Origin: Pseudomonas alkylphenolica
GTDB lineage: Bacteria; Pseudomonadota; Gammaproteobacteria; Pseudomonadales; Pseudomonadaceae
Length of the DNA stretch: 64,000 bases
Direction: 5' to 3'
Assembly: GCF_000746525.1 (NCBI RefSeq)
Contig: NZ_CP009048.1
Coordinates: 1,481,501 to 1,545,500, forward strand
This document shows positions 56,421 through 64,000 of this stretch, one piece after another. A program made the translations under genes and the position numbers. Under the pieces are notes generated by a model that worked only from the letters and a program-made list of their open reading frames with translations, ran no database searches and was not told the origin of the DNA. The number at the start of each line of letters is the position of its first letter. Within the stretch, counting starts at the first letter, position 1.

Positions 56421-57179
56421 TTGTCACCTCCCTTGGTAACCATTGCTGTGCCTTCCTACAATCAGGGGCAGTTCTTGGATGCGGCGTTGTCGTCAATTTT
56501 TTCCAGCGATGTGCCGGTCGAGGTATTCATCGCAGATGGCGGATCACGCGACAACTCGGTTGAGATCATCAAGCGTTGGGAGTCCAAGTTGTCTGGGTGG
56601 CGGAGCCACTCGGACTCGGGGCAGGCAGCGGCAATCAACGAATGTATTGCCAAGGGTACGGCCCCCTATGTTTGCTGGTTGAACAGCGATGATTATTTTC
56701 TTGAGGGCGGATTAAGAGCATTGCTCAACGCCCTTGACGCCGTTCCAGGAGCACCAGCAGCTTATGGCCGGGCGTTGAATATCAGGGAAAGGGACGGTAA
56801 GCGAAGCCCGGTCTGGGTAGAGGCATTTAGTGAGCGCAGGCTTGCACAGCGCTGTATTGTTTCGCAGCCTGCGACATTAATGCGCCGTTCGGCCTGGGAG
56901 CAGGTCTGTGGATTGCAGCCCGATTTTCATATGGCAATGGATTATGATCTATGGTGGCGACTATATAAGGCCTGTGGTGAATTACAGTTTGTTGATGAGT
57001 GGATTGCTGTGAATCGCGAGCATTGTGATACCAAGACCAGTACACAGCGTGTAGCGCATTACTGTGAAGCGATGGCAGTAGTCCGACAGTATCATGGGCG
57101 GGTACCGCTTAAGTGGTGGCTCTATCAACCATATTCTGTTTGGTTTAAGGCGATAAAAAATCGCTTCGAGAAATATTGA
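56421..57179 (+). CDS. Family 2 glycosyltransferase
   Basis: A 252-residue GT-A enzyme: PLVTIAVPSYNQGQFLDAAL, ADGGSRDNSVEII, CWLNSDDYFLEGGLRAL (metal/nucleotide site) and FHMAMDYDLWWRLYKA. It resembles the GT2 enzymes next to gmd/fcl genes, so a fucosyl or related transferase is possible but not proved. The TTG at 56421 is used, with GGAGG 7 nt upstream. It overlaps the next gene's ATG by one base. Confidence 0.84.
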   Translation: MSPPLVTIAVPSYNQGQFLDAALSSIFSSDVPVEVFIADGGSRDNSVEIIKRWESKLSGWRSHSDSGQAAAINECIAKGTAPYVCWLNSDDYFLEGGLRALLNALDAVPGAPAAYGRALNIRERDGKRSPVWVEAFSERRLAQRCIVSQPATLMRRSAWEQVCGLQPDFHMAMDYDLWWRLYKACGELQFVDEWIAVNREHCDTKTSTQRVAHYCEAMAVVRQYHGRVPLKWWLYQPYSVWFKAIKNRFEKY

Positions 57180-58297
57180 TGAAGGTTTTGCAGGTTTATA
57201 AAACCTACTATCCAGATACATTCGGGGGCGTAGAGCAGGTCATCTTTCAGTTGGCTTGCGGCGGAGAGCGTTACGAAATTGACACTACTGTGCTCGCCGT
57301 TAGCAAGCAGCGTGAAGGTAGCATGCAGGTGGCAAACCATCGGGCCGATTTCGTGAAGCCCGAATTTGAACTGCTGTCCACTCCTTTCTCCCTGTCATGT
57401 GTTAAGCGCTTCAAGTCTTTAGCTAAAGAAGTGGATCTGGTTCATTATCATTATCCATGGCCGTTTATGGATATCGCTCACTTTTTGGTGGGCCATAATA
57501 AGCCTACAGTGCTTACTTATCATTCCGATATTGTTAAGCAAAAAGTTGCCCTAAAACTATATCGACCATTGCAGCGGCTCTTTCTGGATCGAATTGATCG
57601 TATAGTTTGCACTTCGGATAACTACCTAAATAGCAGCAAGGTGTTGTCTAGGTACCGTGAAAAAGTTACAGTCATACCTATCGGACTGGCGCGTGACTCT
57701 TATCCAGTGGCAGATGAAAGCACCCTACAGCAGTGGTCCTCGCGCTTTCCTGGAAAATTTTTTCTCTTTGTTGGTGTGTTGCGTTACTACAAAGGTTTGC
57801 ATACATTGCTCGAAGCGGCTCAAGGTATTGACTATCCTGTGCTAATAGTGGGTAGCGGGCCGATAGAGAATGAGCTGAGGCAAAAGGCTCAGGCATTGGG
57901 ATTGAGCAACATTCACTTTCTAGGGGCGCTCCCCGACCTCGATAAGGTTGCGCTGCTTTCGCTATGCCATGCGACAGTATTTCCCTCGCATCTGAGATCA
58001 GAGGCTTTTGGTGTCTCTCTTTTGGAGGCCGCCATGTACTCAAAGCCGATGATTTGCTGCGAGATAGCCACGGGCACTACCTACATCAATTCGCATAAGT
58101 TAACAGGACTGGTCGTCCCTCCCGAAGCGCCAGAGGCCCTGCGCCAAGCAATGCGCTACCTTTGGGACAATCCTGTCGAGGCCCGGGCAATGGGGCTTAG
58201 AGCAGGCGAACGTTTTGAGAGCTTGTTCACCGCGGAGCAGATGACGAAGCACTACGCAGGTTTGTACGCGTCGCTGCTGCAAGAGAAGGCTAAGTAA
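57179..58297 (+). CDS. GT4 glycosyltransferase
   Basis: A 372-residue GT-B enzyme. The N-terminal half opens VLQVYKTYYPDTFGGVEQVI and has VHYHYPWPFMDIAH; the C-terminal half has FLFVGVLRYYKGLHTLLEAA, LIVGSGPIENELRQKAQALG and the donor site PSHLRSEAFGVSLLEAAMYS. This is the WbpZ/RfaG-like layout of enzymes that use GDP- or UDP-sugars with retention. The acceptor is probably the lipid-linked chain. ATG 57179 overlaps the previous stop. Confidence 0.87.
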   Translation: MKVLQVYKTYYPDTFGGVEQVIFQLACGGERYEIDTTVLAVSKQREGSMQVANHRADFVKPEFELLSTPFSLSCVKRFKSLAKEVDLVHYHYPWPFMDIAHFLVGHNKPTVLTYHSDIVKQKVALKLYRPLQRLFLDRIDRIVCTSDNYLNSSKVLSRYREKVTVIPIGLARDSYPVADESTLQQWSSRFPGKFFLFVGVLRYYKGLHTLLEAAQGIDYPVLIVGSGPIENELRQKAQALGLSNIHFLGALPDLDKVALLSLCHATVFPSHLRSEAFGVSLLEAAMYSKPMICCEIATGTTYINSHKLTGLVVPPEAPEALRQAMRYLWDNPVEARAMGLRAGERFESLFTAEQMTKHYAGLYASLLQEKAK

Positions 58298-58313
58298 CGA
58301 TTGAGGTTAGGGA

Positions 58314-59285
58314 TTGAGCAAGAATTTAGTATTGGTGACTGGAGGCAACGGATTCATCGGTAGCGCGTTGTCAGAAAAACTTGCCGTCAACCCAGCTTTC
58401 CATGTCCGCGTCGCTGCAAGAACACCATGCGAACGAGCGTCAATGACAACCGATTTTGTGCGTGTGGGTAATATCGGGGAGCACTGTGACTGGTCTGCAG
58501 CCCTACAGGGCGTCGACTGTGTAGTGCACACTGCTGCTCGAGTTCATGTCATGAATGACACGGCTGAGGACCCACTCGCGGCGTTCAGGCAGGTGAATCT
58601 CTTAGGTACAATGCAGTTGGCCCGTCAGGCGGCGGATGCAGGTGTCAGACGTTTTATTTTCATAAGTTCTATCAAAGTCAATGGCGAGCAAACGAAACCA
58701 GGTTCAGCCTTTCATGCAGATGACGAGCCTAATCCATCTGATCCGTATGGCGTTTCCAAGGCGGAAGCTGAGCAGGCTCTGCTAGCGTTTGCCCAGTCGA
58801 GTAGCATGACGGTTGTTATTATTCGGCCGGTGCTCGTGTATGGTCCAGGTGTGAAGGCTAACTTTCACAACATGATCAGATGGGTGAACAGTGGGGTTCC
58901 GTTGCCGTTTGGCGCAGTCGATAATCGGCGTAGCTTTGTTTCAATTGACAACCTGGTTGACCTGATCATTACCTGTATTCATCATCCTGGAGCCTCCAAT
59001 CAGATATTTTTGGCCAGTGATGGGCAAGATATTTCAACGACTAAGTTGCTGGAGCTGATTGCAGAAGCATTGGATAGGCCGTCGCGATTGGTACCTATCC
59101 CAAGTATTGTTTTATATTGGGGAGCATCACTGGTCGGGCTTCGGTCGGTGGCGCAACGGGTTCTAGGGTGCTTACAAGTCGATGTGGGTAAGAATTTGAA
59201 AGTTTTGGGTTGGCGTCCAGTGTACAGTGTCGAAGAGGGAGTCAAGCGAACAGTCTTGCCCTATCGCCAATCGAGCCGTTCATGA
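58314..59285 (+). CDS. WbpV-like UDP-sugar epimerase/reductase
   Basis: A 323-residue extended SDR: VLVTGGNGFIGSALSEKLAV, HTAARVHVMND, FISSIKVNGEQT with Ser, and YGVSKAEAEQAL with Tyr/Lys. The HVMND and ISSIKVNGE strings are typical of the WbpV/WbjF group that lies next to wbpL in O-antigen loci. There it reduces UDP-4-keto-6-deoxy-GlcNAc (made by WbpM) to UDP-QuiNAc or a relative. The start is TTG at 58314, with GAGG about 8 nt upstream. Its stop overlaps wbpL (ATGA). A C4 epimerase role is the alternative. Confidence 0.82.
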   Translation: MSKNLVLVTGGNGFIGSALSEKLAVNPAFHVRVAARTPCERASMTTDFVRVGNIGEHCDWSAALQGVDCVVHTAARVHVMNDTAEDPLAAFRQVNLLGTMQLARQAADAGVRRFIFISSIKVNGEQTKPGSAFHADDEPNPSDPYGVSKAEAEQALLAFAQSSSMTVVIIRPVLVYGPGVKANFHNMIRWVNSGVPLPFGAVDNRRSFVSIDNLVDLIITCIHHPGASNQIFLASDGQDISTTKLLELIAEALDRPSRLVPIPSIVLYWGASLVGLRSVAQRVLGCLQVDVGKNLKVLGWRPVYSVEEGVKRTVLPYRQSSRS

Positions 59286-60298
59286 GCCTTTTGATTTTGT
59301 TACCGTTAATCGGTGTTTTGTCTTTCTTTCTCACGGCCGGGCTTAGGCTTTATGCGCTACGACGTAGCCTGCTTGACATCCCAAATATCCGAAGTTCTCA
59401 CAGTGTACCTACTCCCAGAGGCGGAGGCGTTGCGATTGTAGTTTCCTTTTCGGTAGCGTTGGTGGTGATGTATGCAGAAGCTGTACTTTCAACTGACGCT
59501 TTTTGGGCATTAGCGGGGGCTGGACTTTTTGTTGCCGGGTTGGGCTTCCTGGATGATCATGGTCATGTTCCTGCTCGCTGGAGGCTGCTAGGTCATTTTA
59601 TAGCTGCTGCTTGGGCAATGGCATGCTTCGGCGGCGCCCCAGCTATTTATTTTGCTGGCGTGAGCATTGGCGGTGTGGTCGTGAACCTGCTCATGTTGTT
59701 CTATTTGGTCTGGTTGTTGAACCTATACAACTTCATGGATGGGATCGACGGTATCGCCAGTATCGAAGCACTCTCGGTCTGTTTTGGCGCGGCCCTGATG
59801 TATTGGGTGTCAGACGTTCCCGGAGCTATTGCTCCGCTCTTGCTTCTGGCTGTTGCCGTAGGAGGATTTCTATACTGGAACTTTCCGCCAGCTAGGATCT
59901 TCATGGGGGATGCGGGCAGCGGTTTTCTGGGAATCACCTTGGGGGTTTTTTCTTTACAAGCGGCCTGGGTACAGTCGAGCCTGTTTTGGGGGTGGGTCAT
60001 TCTGCTTGGTGTCTTTGTGGTCGATGCGACGGTTACGCTGGTTCGTCGAATGCTGCTAGGAGAAAGGGTATATGAGGCCCATCGCAGTCATGCCTATCAG
60101 TATGCCTCGAGGCAATACGGTAAACATCTTCCAATCACCATTGCGGTTACAATAATTAACCTATTCTGGTTGGCGCCGCTGGCGCTGGCCGTAGCGATGG
60201 GCAAGTTGGATGGGGGGGTAGGCGTATTGATTGCTTACTTGCCATTGCTACTCATTGCACTGAAATTTAATGCAGGTAAACCTGAACAACGCGTCTGA
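59282..60298 (+). CDS. wbpL: Undecaprenyl-phosphate sugar-1-phosphate transferase WbpL
   Basis: A 338-residue GT4/MraY-WecA-type integral membrane enzyme with about ten helices. IPNIRSSHSVPTPRGGG, FLDDHGHVPARWRLLGHF, YNFMDGIDGIASIEALS and NFPPARIFMGDAGSGFLG hold the Asp residues for Mg and substrate. By family it puts the first sugar (QuiNAc-, FucNAc- or GlcNAc-1-P) on undecaprenyl phosphate, priming both O-antigen types in P. aeruginosa. The ATG at 59282 overlaps the preceding gene. It is followed by wbpM after 43 bp. Confidence 0.92.
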   Translation: MSLLILLPLIGVLSFFLTAGLRLYALRRSLLDIPNIRSSHSVPTPRGGGVAIVVSFSVALVVMYAEAVLSTDAFWALAGAGLFVAGLGFLDDHGHVPARWRLLGHFIAAAWAMACFGGAPAIYFAGVSIGGVVVNLLMLFYLVWLLNLYNFMDGIDGIASIEALSVCFGAALMYWVSDVPGAIAPLLLLAVAVGGFLYWNFPPARIFMGDAGSGFLGITLGVFSLQAAWVQSSLFWGWVILLGVFVVDATVTLVRRMLLGERVYEAHRSHAYQYASRQYGKHLPITIAVTIINLFWLAPLALAVAMGKLDGGVGVLIAYLPLLLIALKFNAGKPEQRV

Positions 60299-60341
60299 GG
60301 CATTGAGTACAGCTCTCGATCCGGATAGCCAGGAATTAAGT

Positions 60342-62342
60342 ATGGATAGAATCAGACCGTTCCTCTTGGGGATGCCGAGACGGCAAAAGCGAATGCTACA
60401 GGTATTCGTTGATATTGTTCTCGTCTGGATGGCATTGTGGATGGCCTTTGTAGTTAGACTGGGTATCGAGGATTTAATCAATCCACTCAAAGAGCATCAG
60501 TGGCTGTTCATAAGCGCGCCGATCGTTGCTGTTCCGCTGTTTATCCGGTTTGGCATGTATCGTGCGGTTATGCGCTACTTTGGTAACGATGCTTTGATTG
60601 TTATTGCGAAGGCCGTGTCACTGTCTGCGTTAATTCTTGCGGTAGTAGTGTACTGGTCCAGTAATCATCAGCCGGTGGTGCCACGTTCAATAATTTTTAA
60701 CTATTGGTGGCTAAGCTTGGTATTGATTGGCGGCTTGCGCCTTGCAATGCGGCAGTACTTTCTCGGTGATTGGTTCTCAGCTGCCCAACATGTACCGTTC
60801 GCCAGTCGTGACGATGGGCTGAACAAGGTCGCAATTTATGGTGCGGGTGCGGCAGGCAATCAGCTCGTGGCAGCTCTGCGTATGGGACGGGTGATGCGGC
60901 CGGTAGCCTTTGTCGATGATGATCCGGAAATCGTCGGACGGGTTATTTCAGGGCTCCAGGTGTTCAACCCGAAAAGTATTCAGCGGATGGTGGAATTGAC
61001 CGGAGCCCAGGAGATACTGCTGGCAATCCCTTCGGCAACACGCAGCCGGCGTCGAGAGATTCTCGCTGATCTAGAATCCTATCCGCTTCATGTTCGTAGT
61101 GTTCCTGCTGTTATGGATCTAGCCAGCGGTCGGGTTCAGGTTGATGACATTCAGGAAGTCGATATCGCCGATATACTCGGGCGCGATGCAGTTCCGGCGC
61201 AGTCGGAGCTATTAGCTCATTGTATTGCAGGGCAGACTGTATTGGTCACGGGGGCTGGGGGGTCAATAGGGTCGGAGTTGTGTCGACAGATCATTGCTCT
61301 CGAACCCAAAGCACTATTGTTGTTCGAGCACAGTGAGTTTAATCTCTACAGCATATTTAGTGAGCTTGAGCAGCGAATTGGTCGTGATTTTTTGTCAGTC
61401 CAGCTATTGCCGATATTAGGTTCGGTTCGCGATAGTGAAAAGCTCTTGGGGGTTATGACCGCCTGGCAGGTTAATACAGTCTATCATGCGGCAGCGTATA
61501 AACATGTTCCTATGGTGGAGCACAATATTGCGGAAGGTTTGTTAAATAATGTGGTTGGAACTCTTTACACTGCCCAGGCTGCCTTGCGAGCTCAGGTAGC
61601 TAATTTTGTTCTGATTTCGACAGATAAGGCTGTGCGGCCGACCAATATAATGGGGTGTACCAAACGTTTGGCAGAACTTGTGTTGCAGGCGTTGAGTCAG
61701 GAGCGTATGCCTGTATTGTTTGATGATGAAGAGCAGAAACCAATTAGTAATTCAACACGATTTACGATGGTGCGGTTTGGGAACGTCTTGGGCTCTTCTG
61801 GGTCCGTCATTCCGCTCTTTCACAAACAAATTAAAGCGGGTGGCCCCCTCACCGTGACGCACCCGAAAATAACACGTTACTTTATGACAATCCCTGAGGC
61901 CGCACAGCTAGTGATCCAAGCGGGCTCAATGGGGCAGGGTGGGGATGTATTCGTACTGGATATGGGCGAACCAGTCAGAATCGCCGAATTGGCGGAAAAA
62001 ATGATTCATCTTTCCGGATTCAGTGTCCGCTCCGAAAAAAATCCGCACGGTGATATCGAAATCAAGTTTAGCGGATTACGCCCCGGAGAGAAGCTGTATG
62101 AAGAGTTACTGATTGGGGACAATGTGGTTGCCACAGAACACTCCATGATCATGCGCGCAAGTGAAGACTTCATTCAGTGGGACTCCTTCAAGGACAAGCT
62201 TTCCCAGCTACTTCTCTCAATACAGGAGGATGATTTTGTGCGCATCCGTCAGCTGTTGTGTGAGATGGTTATCGGTTACTCCCCAGAAGGTGAAATTGTC
62301 GATTGGATATACCGGGCGCGTAATGCTCGTAATTACAGTTGA
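60342..62342 (+). CDS. wbpM: UDP-GlcNAc 4,6-dehydratase WbpM
   Basis: 666 residues, the length of P. aeruginosa WbpM. Four N-terminal membrane helices (about 15-145) precede a first Rossmann region (YGAGAAGNQLVAALR, about 167) and the catalytic domain (VTGAGGSIGSELCRQI, about 302). Instead of the usual SYK triad it has Met437 with Lys441 (STDKAVRPTNIMGCTK), the known SMK triad of this large type. It makes UDP-4-keto-6-deoxy sugars. The ATG at 60342 is chosen because of AGGAA upstream. It ends the plus-strand cluster, as in other pseudomonads. Confidence 0.95.
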   Translation: MDRIRPFLLGMPRRQKRMLQVFVDIVLVWMALWMAFVVRLGIEDLINPLKEHQWLFISAPIVAVPLFIRFGMYRAVMRYFGNDALIVIAKAVSLSALILAVVVYWSSNHQPVVPRSIIFNYWWLSLVLIGGLRLAMRQYFLGDWFSAAQHVPFASRDDGLNKVAIYGAGAAGNQLVAALRMGRVMRPVAFVDDDPEIVGRVISGLQVFNPKSIQRMVELTGAQEILLAIPSATRSRRREILADLESYPLHVRSVPAVMDLASGRVQVDDIQEVDIADILGRDAVPAQSELLAHCIAGQTVLVTGAGGSIGSELCRQIIALEPKALLLFEHSEFNLYSIFSELEQRIGRDFLSVQLLPILGSVRDSEKLLGVMTAWQVNTVYHAAAYKHVPMVEHNIAEGLLNNVVGTLYTAQAALRAQVANFVLISTDKAVRPTNIMGCTKRLAELVLQALSQERMPVLFDDEEQKPISNSTRFTMVRFGNVLGSSGSVIPLFHKQIKAGGPLTVTHPKITRYFMTIPEAAQLVIQAGSMGQGGDVFVLDMGEPVRIAELAEKMIHLSGFSVRSEKNPHGDIEIKFSGLRPGEKLYEELLIGDNVVATEHSMIMRASEDFIQWDSFKDKLSQLLLSIQEDDFVRIRQLLCEMVIGYSPEGEIVDWIYRARNARNYS

Positions 62343-62639
62343 TATCTATTGTTTTGTCTGGTGGCGCTAACTTCTTATCGTGTATTATGCTGTTTTTAAT
62401 GGTTTTCGCTGCTTTTGCTGAACTTCGTCTTTCATTTGGTGCGCGGGAAGGCGAAAGTGAACACCCAAGAGGTTATTTCAGTCCATGAAGGACTAACTGA
62501 GCTGAGTCGCGAGTATTCTCGGCCATCGTCAGCCAGCGCGGCGATCTTCGCGCTGGCTGACTCGTGACCGCGCCACGATGATGCTCTCTGGTGCTAGTTT
62601 TAAAGCCCATGCTCTTTAGTGTCGAGTTACAGTTGCTTG
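62343..62639. other. Non-coding stretch after wbpM
   Basis: About 300 bp between convergent genes. Two very short open frames (62399-62488, 29 aa; 62457-62567, 36 aa) match nothing I know and overlap in different frames. The main structure is the 13-bp inverted repeat at 62528-62561, listed separately. Confidence 0.6.
62528..62561. repeat. Perfect 13-bp inverted repeat, possible bidirectional terminator
   Basis: GTCAGCCAGCGCG at 62528-62540 pairs with 62549-62561, loop of 8 nt. It lies between the convergent wbpM and methyltransferase genes, where a shared terminator is expected. No T-run follows on the plus strand (TCGTGACC), so its use as a terminator is uncertain. Confidence 0.6.
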
Positions 62640-63278
62640 TTATTTTGTTAGTTCTGAATATAAATTTATTTTATATTCGTTTTGCTCGGCTCTAGTTTCA
62701 AGATGTTCGAGTTCTTTATGGAGTGACTCTCCGTATGACACAGGATGGTACTCCCGGTATCCGATGTAGGAGGCCATTGTTTTAAGACTCTCATGCGTAA
62801 AGAAGTGGACGTGGCCCCATCGAGTGTAAGCGGAGTCTTGATTTTCAAGGATGCTTTCGTAGTTGGGCTTGTTGAAATGAACATTCATCACGCCATCCAA
62901 CCCTGGAGTAGACAGTCGAAGAATACCGCCAGGCTTCAGGGTTCGATAAACCTCAAATAGGAACAATATCGCATCCTTTTGTTGGATGTGTTCGACAAAG
63001 TCCTCGCAAAAAGCATAGTCAAAATAGTTGTCAGGGAATGGGTGGCGATCAAGAATGTTTAATTTGTAGACATTTTCCGCAACATTTCTTGGCACTCCCC
63101 CAAAATGCGTGAAGTTCCAGATTAATGCATCATCGAAAAAGTCAACGTTAAGCCACCCCTTGAAAGCATTCAGCCCACAGGCATACTGAATTTTCTTAGA
63201 TATTGGGGTCTTTTCGTCGATTTGAAGTGGTGTGAAGCCTTCCAGCGGAATCAGATCTGCAGCATCGTAACTGGTCAT
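62640..63278 (-). CDS. Class I SAM-dependent methyltransferase
   Basis: A 212-residue protein of the Methyltransf_11 type. The SAM-site glycine string is modified (IQYACGLNAFKGWLNVDFFD). DYAFCEDFVEHIQQKDAILF and RTLKPGGILRLSTPGLDG are motifs II-III. VHFFTHESLKTMASYIGYRE is found in methyltransferases of surface-glycan loci. It is A/T-rich and on the opposite strand to the O-antigen cluster, so it could be an accessory gene that modifies O-antigen sugars or a later insertion. The target is unknown. Confidence 0.83.
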   Translation of the reverse strand: MTSYDAADLIPLEGFTPLQIDEKTPISKKIQYACGLNAFKGWLNVDFFDDALIWNFTHFGGVPRNVAENVYKLNILDRHPFPDNYFDYAFCEDFVEHIQQKDAILFLFEVYRTLKPGGILRLSTPGLDGVMNVHFNKPNYESILENQDSAYTRWGHVHFFTHESLKTMASYIGYREYHPVSYGESLHKELEHLETRAEQNEYKINLYSELTK

Positions 63279-63749
63279 CCCGTGAGCCTCGCTAATTGAT
63301 TAGCTGAAAAACCATAGCATGGCATTGAGTTTCGCGCGCGCAGCGCACGAAATATTTGAAACGAGATGGCACTCTGCCGGTAATACGAGCCAATCTACCG
63401 CATTCCGCTAACCAGCCAGCGGCTTTGCCATGTAACCGAGCCATGACGCTACCCGACGCCTAAGCCGAAAAGACGCGCCTCTACCCAGGTACATGGCCCC
63501 CATAAACTCCACAGCCACAAGGAGGGTAACGATTTAGGGGGCTGTGGAGTGAGCAGCTTCAGGACTGCAAGGTCTCGTAGTCTTCCGTCGCCCTGATACG
63601 CTCAGCGTGCCTGTACTTGCTCCCGGGCTTCGTCCGATTTGGTAATGAATCCACGGTATCTGGTTGGTTGACGCCTCCCCTAAGCGTTCTATGTTTCAAA
63701 GGCAGCCAAGGAAAAGCTGCCTTTACATTTAGCCAAGGAGTATCACCCC
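63279..63749. other. 471-bp region before comEA with inverted repeats
   Basis: No convincing gene. ACTCCACAGCC at 63506-63516 is inverted at 63540-63550 with a 23-nt loop. A second hairpin lies at 63698-63724 (separate entry). The string AGCCAAGGA occurs twice (63703 and 63731), once inside that hairpin and once as the comEA ribosome-site region. The part 63300-63480 shows nothing I recognise; it could be a decayed mobile element or the comEA promoter region. Confidence 0.5.
63698..63724 (+). terminator. Leader hairpin of comEA, possibly an attenuator
   Basis: AAAGGCAGC (63698-63706) pairs with GCTGCCTTT (63716-63724), with a 9-nt loop, followed by ACATTT. It lies 25 bp before the comEA ATG. 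The T-run is weak, so it is either a weak terminator or a translation-control structure; its loop carries CAAGGA, like the real ribosome site. Confidence 0.45.
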
Positions 63750-64000
63750 ATGCGCAACACCGTCCTGTCCTACCTGCTACTTCCTCTGTTCGCCAGCGCA
63801 TCCTTTTCGTTGAGTGCGGCACCGGCAACAGAGACTGTGACAAGCCCGGTGCCTGTCGTGGCTACGCAACAGACCGTCGCACGGCTGGACCTCAACACCG
63901 CCGACGTTCTAACCCTGCAATCCACCCTGTCCGGCATCGGCAAAACCAAGGCCGAAGCTATCGTCGCATACCGCGAAGAGCACGGCGCCTTCACTACGGT
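63750..64000 (+). CDS. comEA: ComEA-family helix-hairpin-helix DNA-binding protein, N-terminal part
   Basis: The reading frame is open from ATG 63750 to the end of the window (83 residues). A signal peptide (MRNTVLSYLLLPLFASASFS, cut in the following LSAAPA region) is followed by a short linker and the HhH motif: LDLNTADVLTLQSTLSGIG, KTKAEAIVAYREEHGAF. By family it is periplasmic and binds incoming or secreted DNA; in pseudomonads the small ComEA follows wbpM. AAGGAG lies 9 nt upstream. The C-terminal end is outside the window. Confidence 0.9.
   Translation, partial: MRNTVLSYLLLPLFASASFSLSAAPATETVTSPVPVVATQQTVARLDLNTADVLTLQSTLSGIGKTKAEAIVAYREEHGAFTT

Noticed and set aside
62399..62567. Two tiny open frames (29 and 36 codons) after wbpM
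   Set aside because: They overlap in different frames, have no ribosome site and match nothing known to me.

Overview
The window looks like a chromosome segment of a Pseudomonas, most likely of the P. putida group. Reasons: GC-rich codon use in the core genes, TyrA-AroA fused in one protein, the gene order gyrA-serC-pheA-tyrA/aroA-cmk-rpsA-ihfB, an O-antigen locus starting after ihfB and ending at wbpM and then comEA, and many copies of a Pseudomonas-type REP palindrome. The order actP, csrA, mnmC, pap, mupP/ubiG, mtnA, gyrA agrees with my memory of P. putida KT2440, but I could not check it.

Layout. 1-2.5 kb: end of a glycine-betaine-type binding protein, then a DUF485/ActP acetate-uptake pair. 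2.6-11.7 kb: an accessory block, a CS1-type (alpha) chaperone-usher fimbrial operon in the order major pilin, usher, chaperone, tip subunit. It runs directly into a BvgA/EvgA-like response regulator and a BvgS/EvgS-like hybrid kinase that has two periplasmic Venus-flytrap domains but no PAS. 11.7-43 kb: mostly core genes (SDR, csrA/rsmI type, yheU, mnmC, pap, EamA, fumC, bolA, trhO, ABC exporter, GGDEF-EAL, TenA-like, yciK, mupP, ubiG, mtaD, mtnA, gyrA, serC, pheA, tyrA-aroA, cmk, rpsA, ihfB). Six REP pairs lie in gene junctions between 2.4 and 29.1 kb. The pair between the EamA gene and fumC sits inside a MITE-like frame of inverted and direct repeats.

43.7-63.3 kb: an AT-richer O-antigen cluster. 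It begins with a JUMPstart/ops-like site and a leader of about 460 nt. It then encodes ManC, Gmd and GDP-L-fucose synthase (GDP-fucose supply), several GT2 and GT4 glycosyltransferases, a fused glycosyltransferase-acyltransferase-methyltransferase, a Wzm/Wzt ABC exporter whose Wzt has a C-terminal carbohydrate-binding region, and the initiation set of a WbpV-like reductase/epimerase, WbpL and WbpM. No wzx, wzy or wzz is present, so the locus encodes an ABC-dependent O polysaccharide. A lone methyltransferase on the opposite strand and two non-coding stretches separate it from comEA, which runs off the window.

How the parts work together. The fimbrial operon and its two-component system appear to be one transcription unit with self-reinforcing control. 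The O-antigen cluster is a full route: sugar nucleotide supply, priming on undecaprenyl phosphate, chain growth, possible end-capping, and export of the finished chain. No tRNA, rRNA, CRISPR array, prophage or transposase gene was seen.
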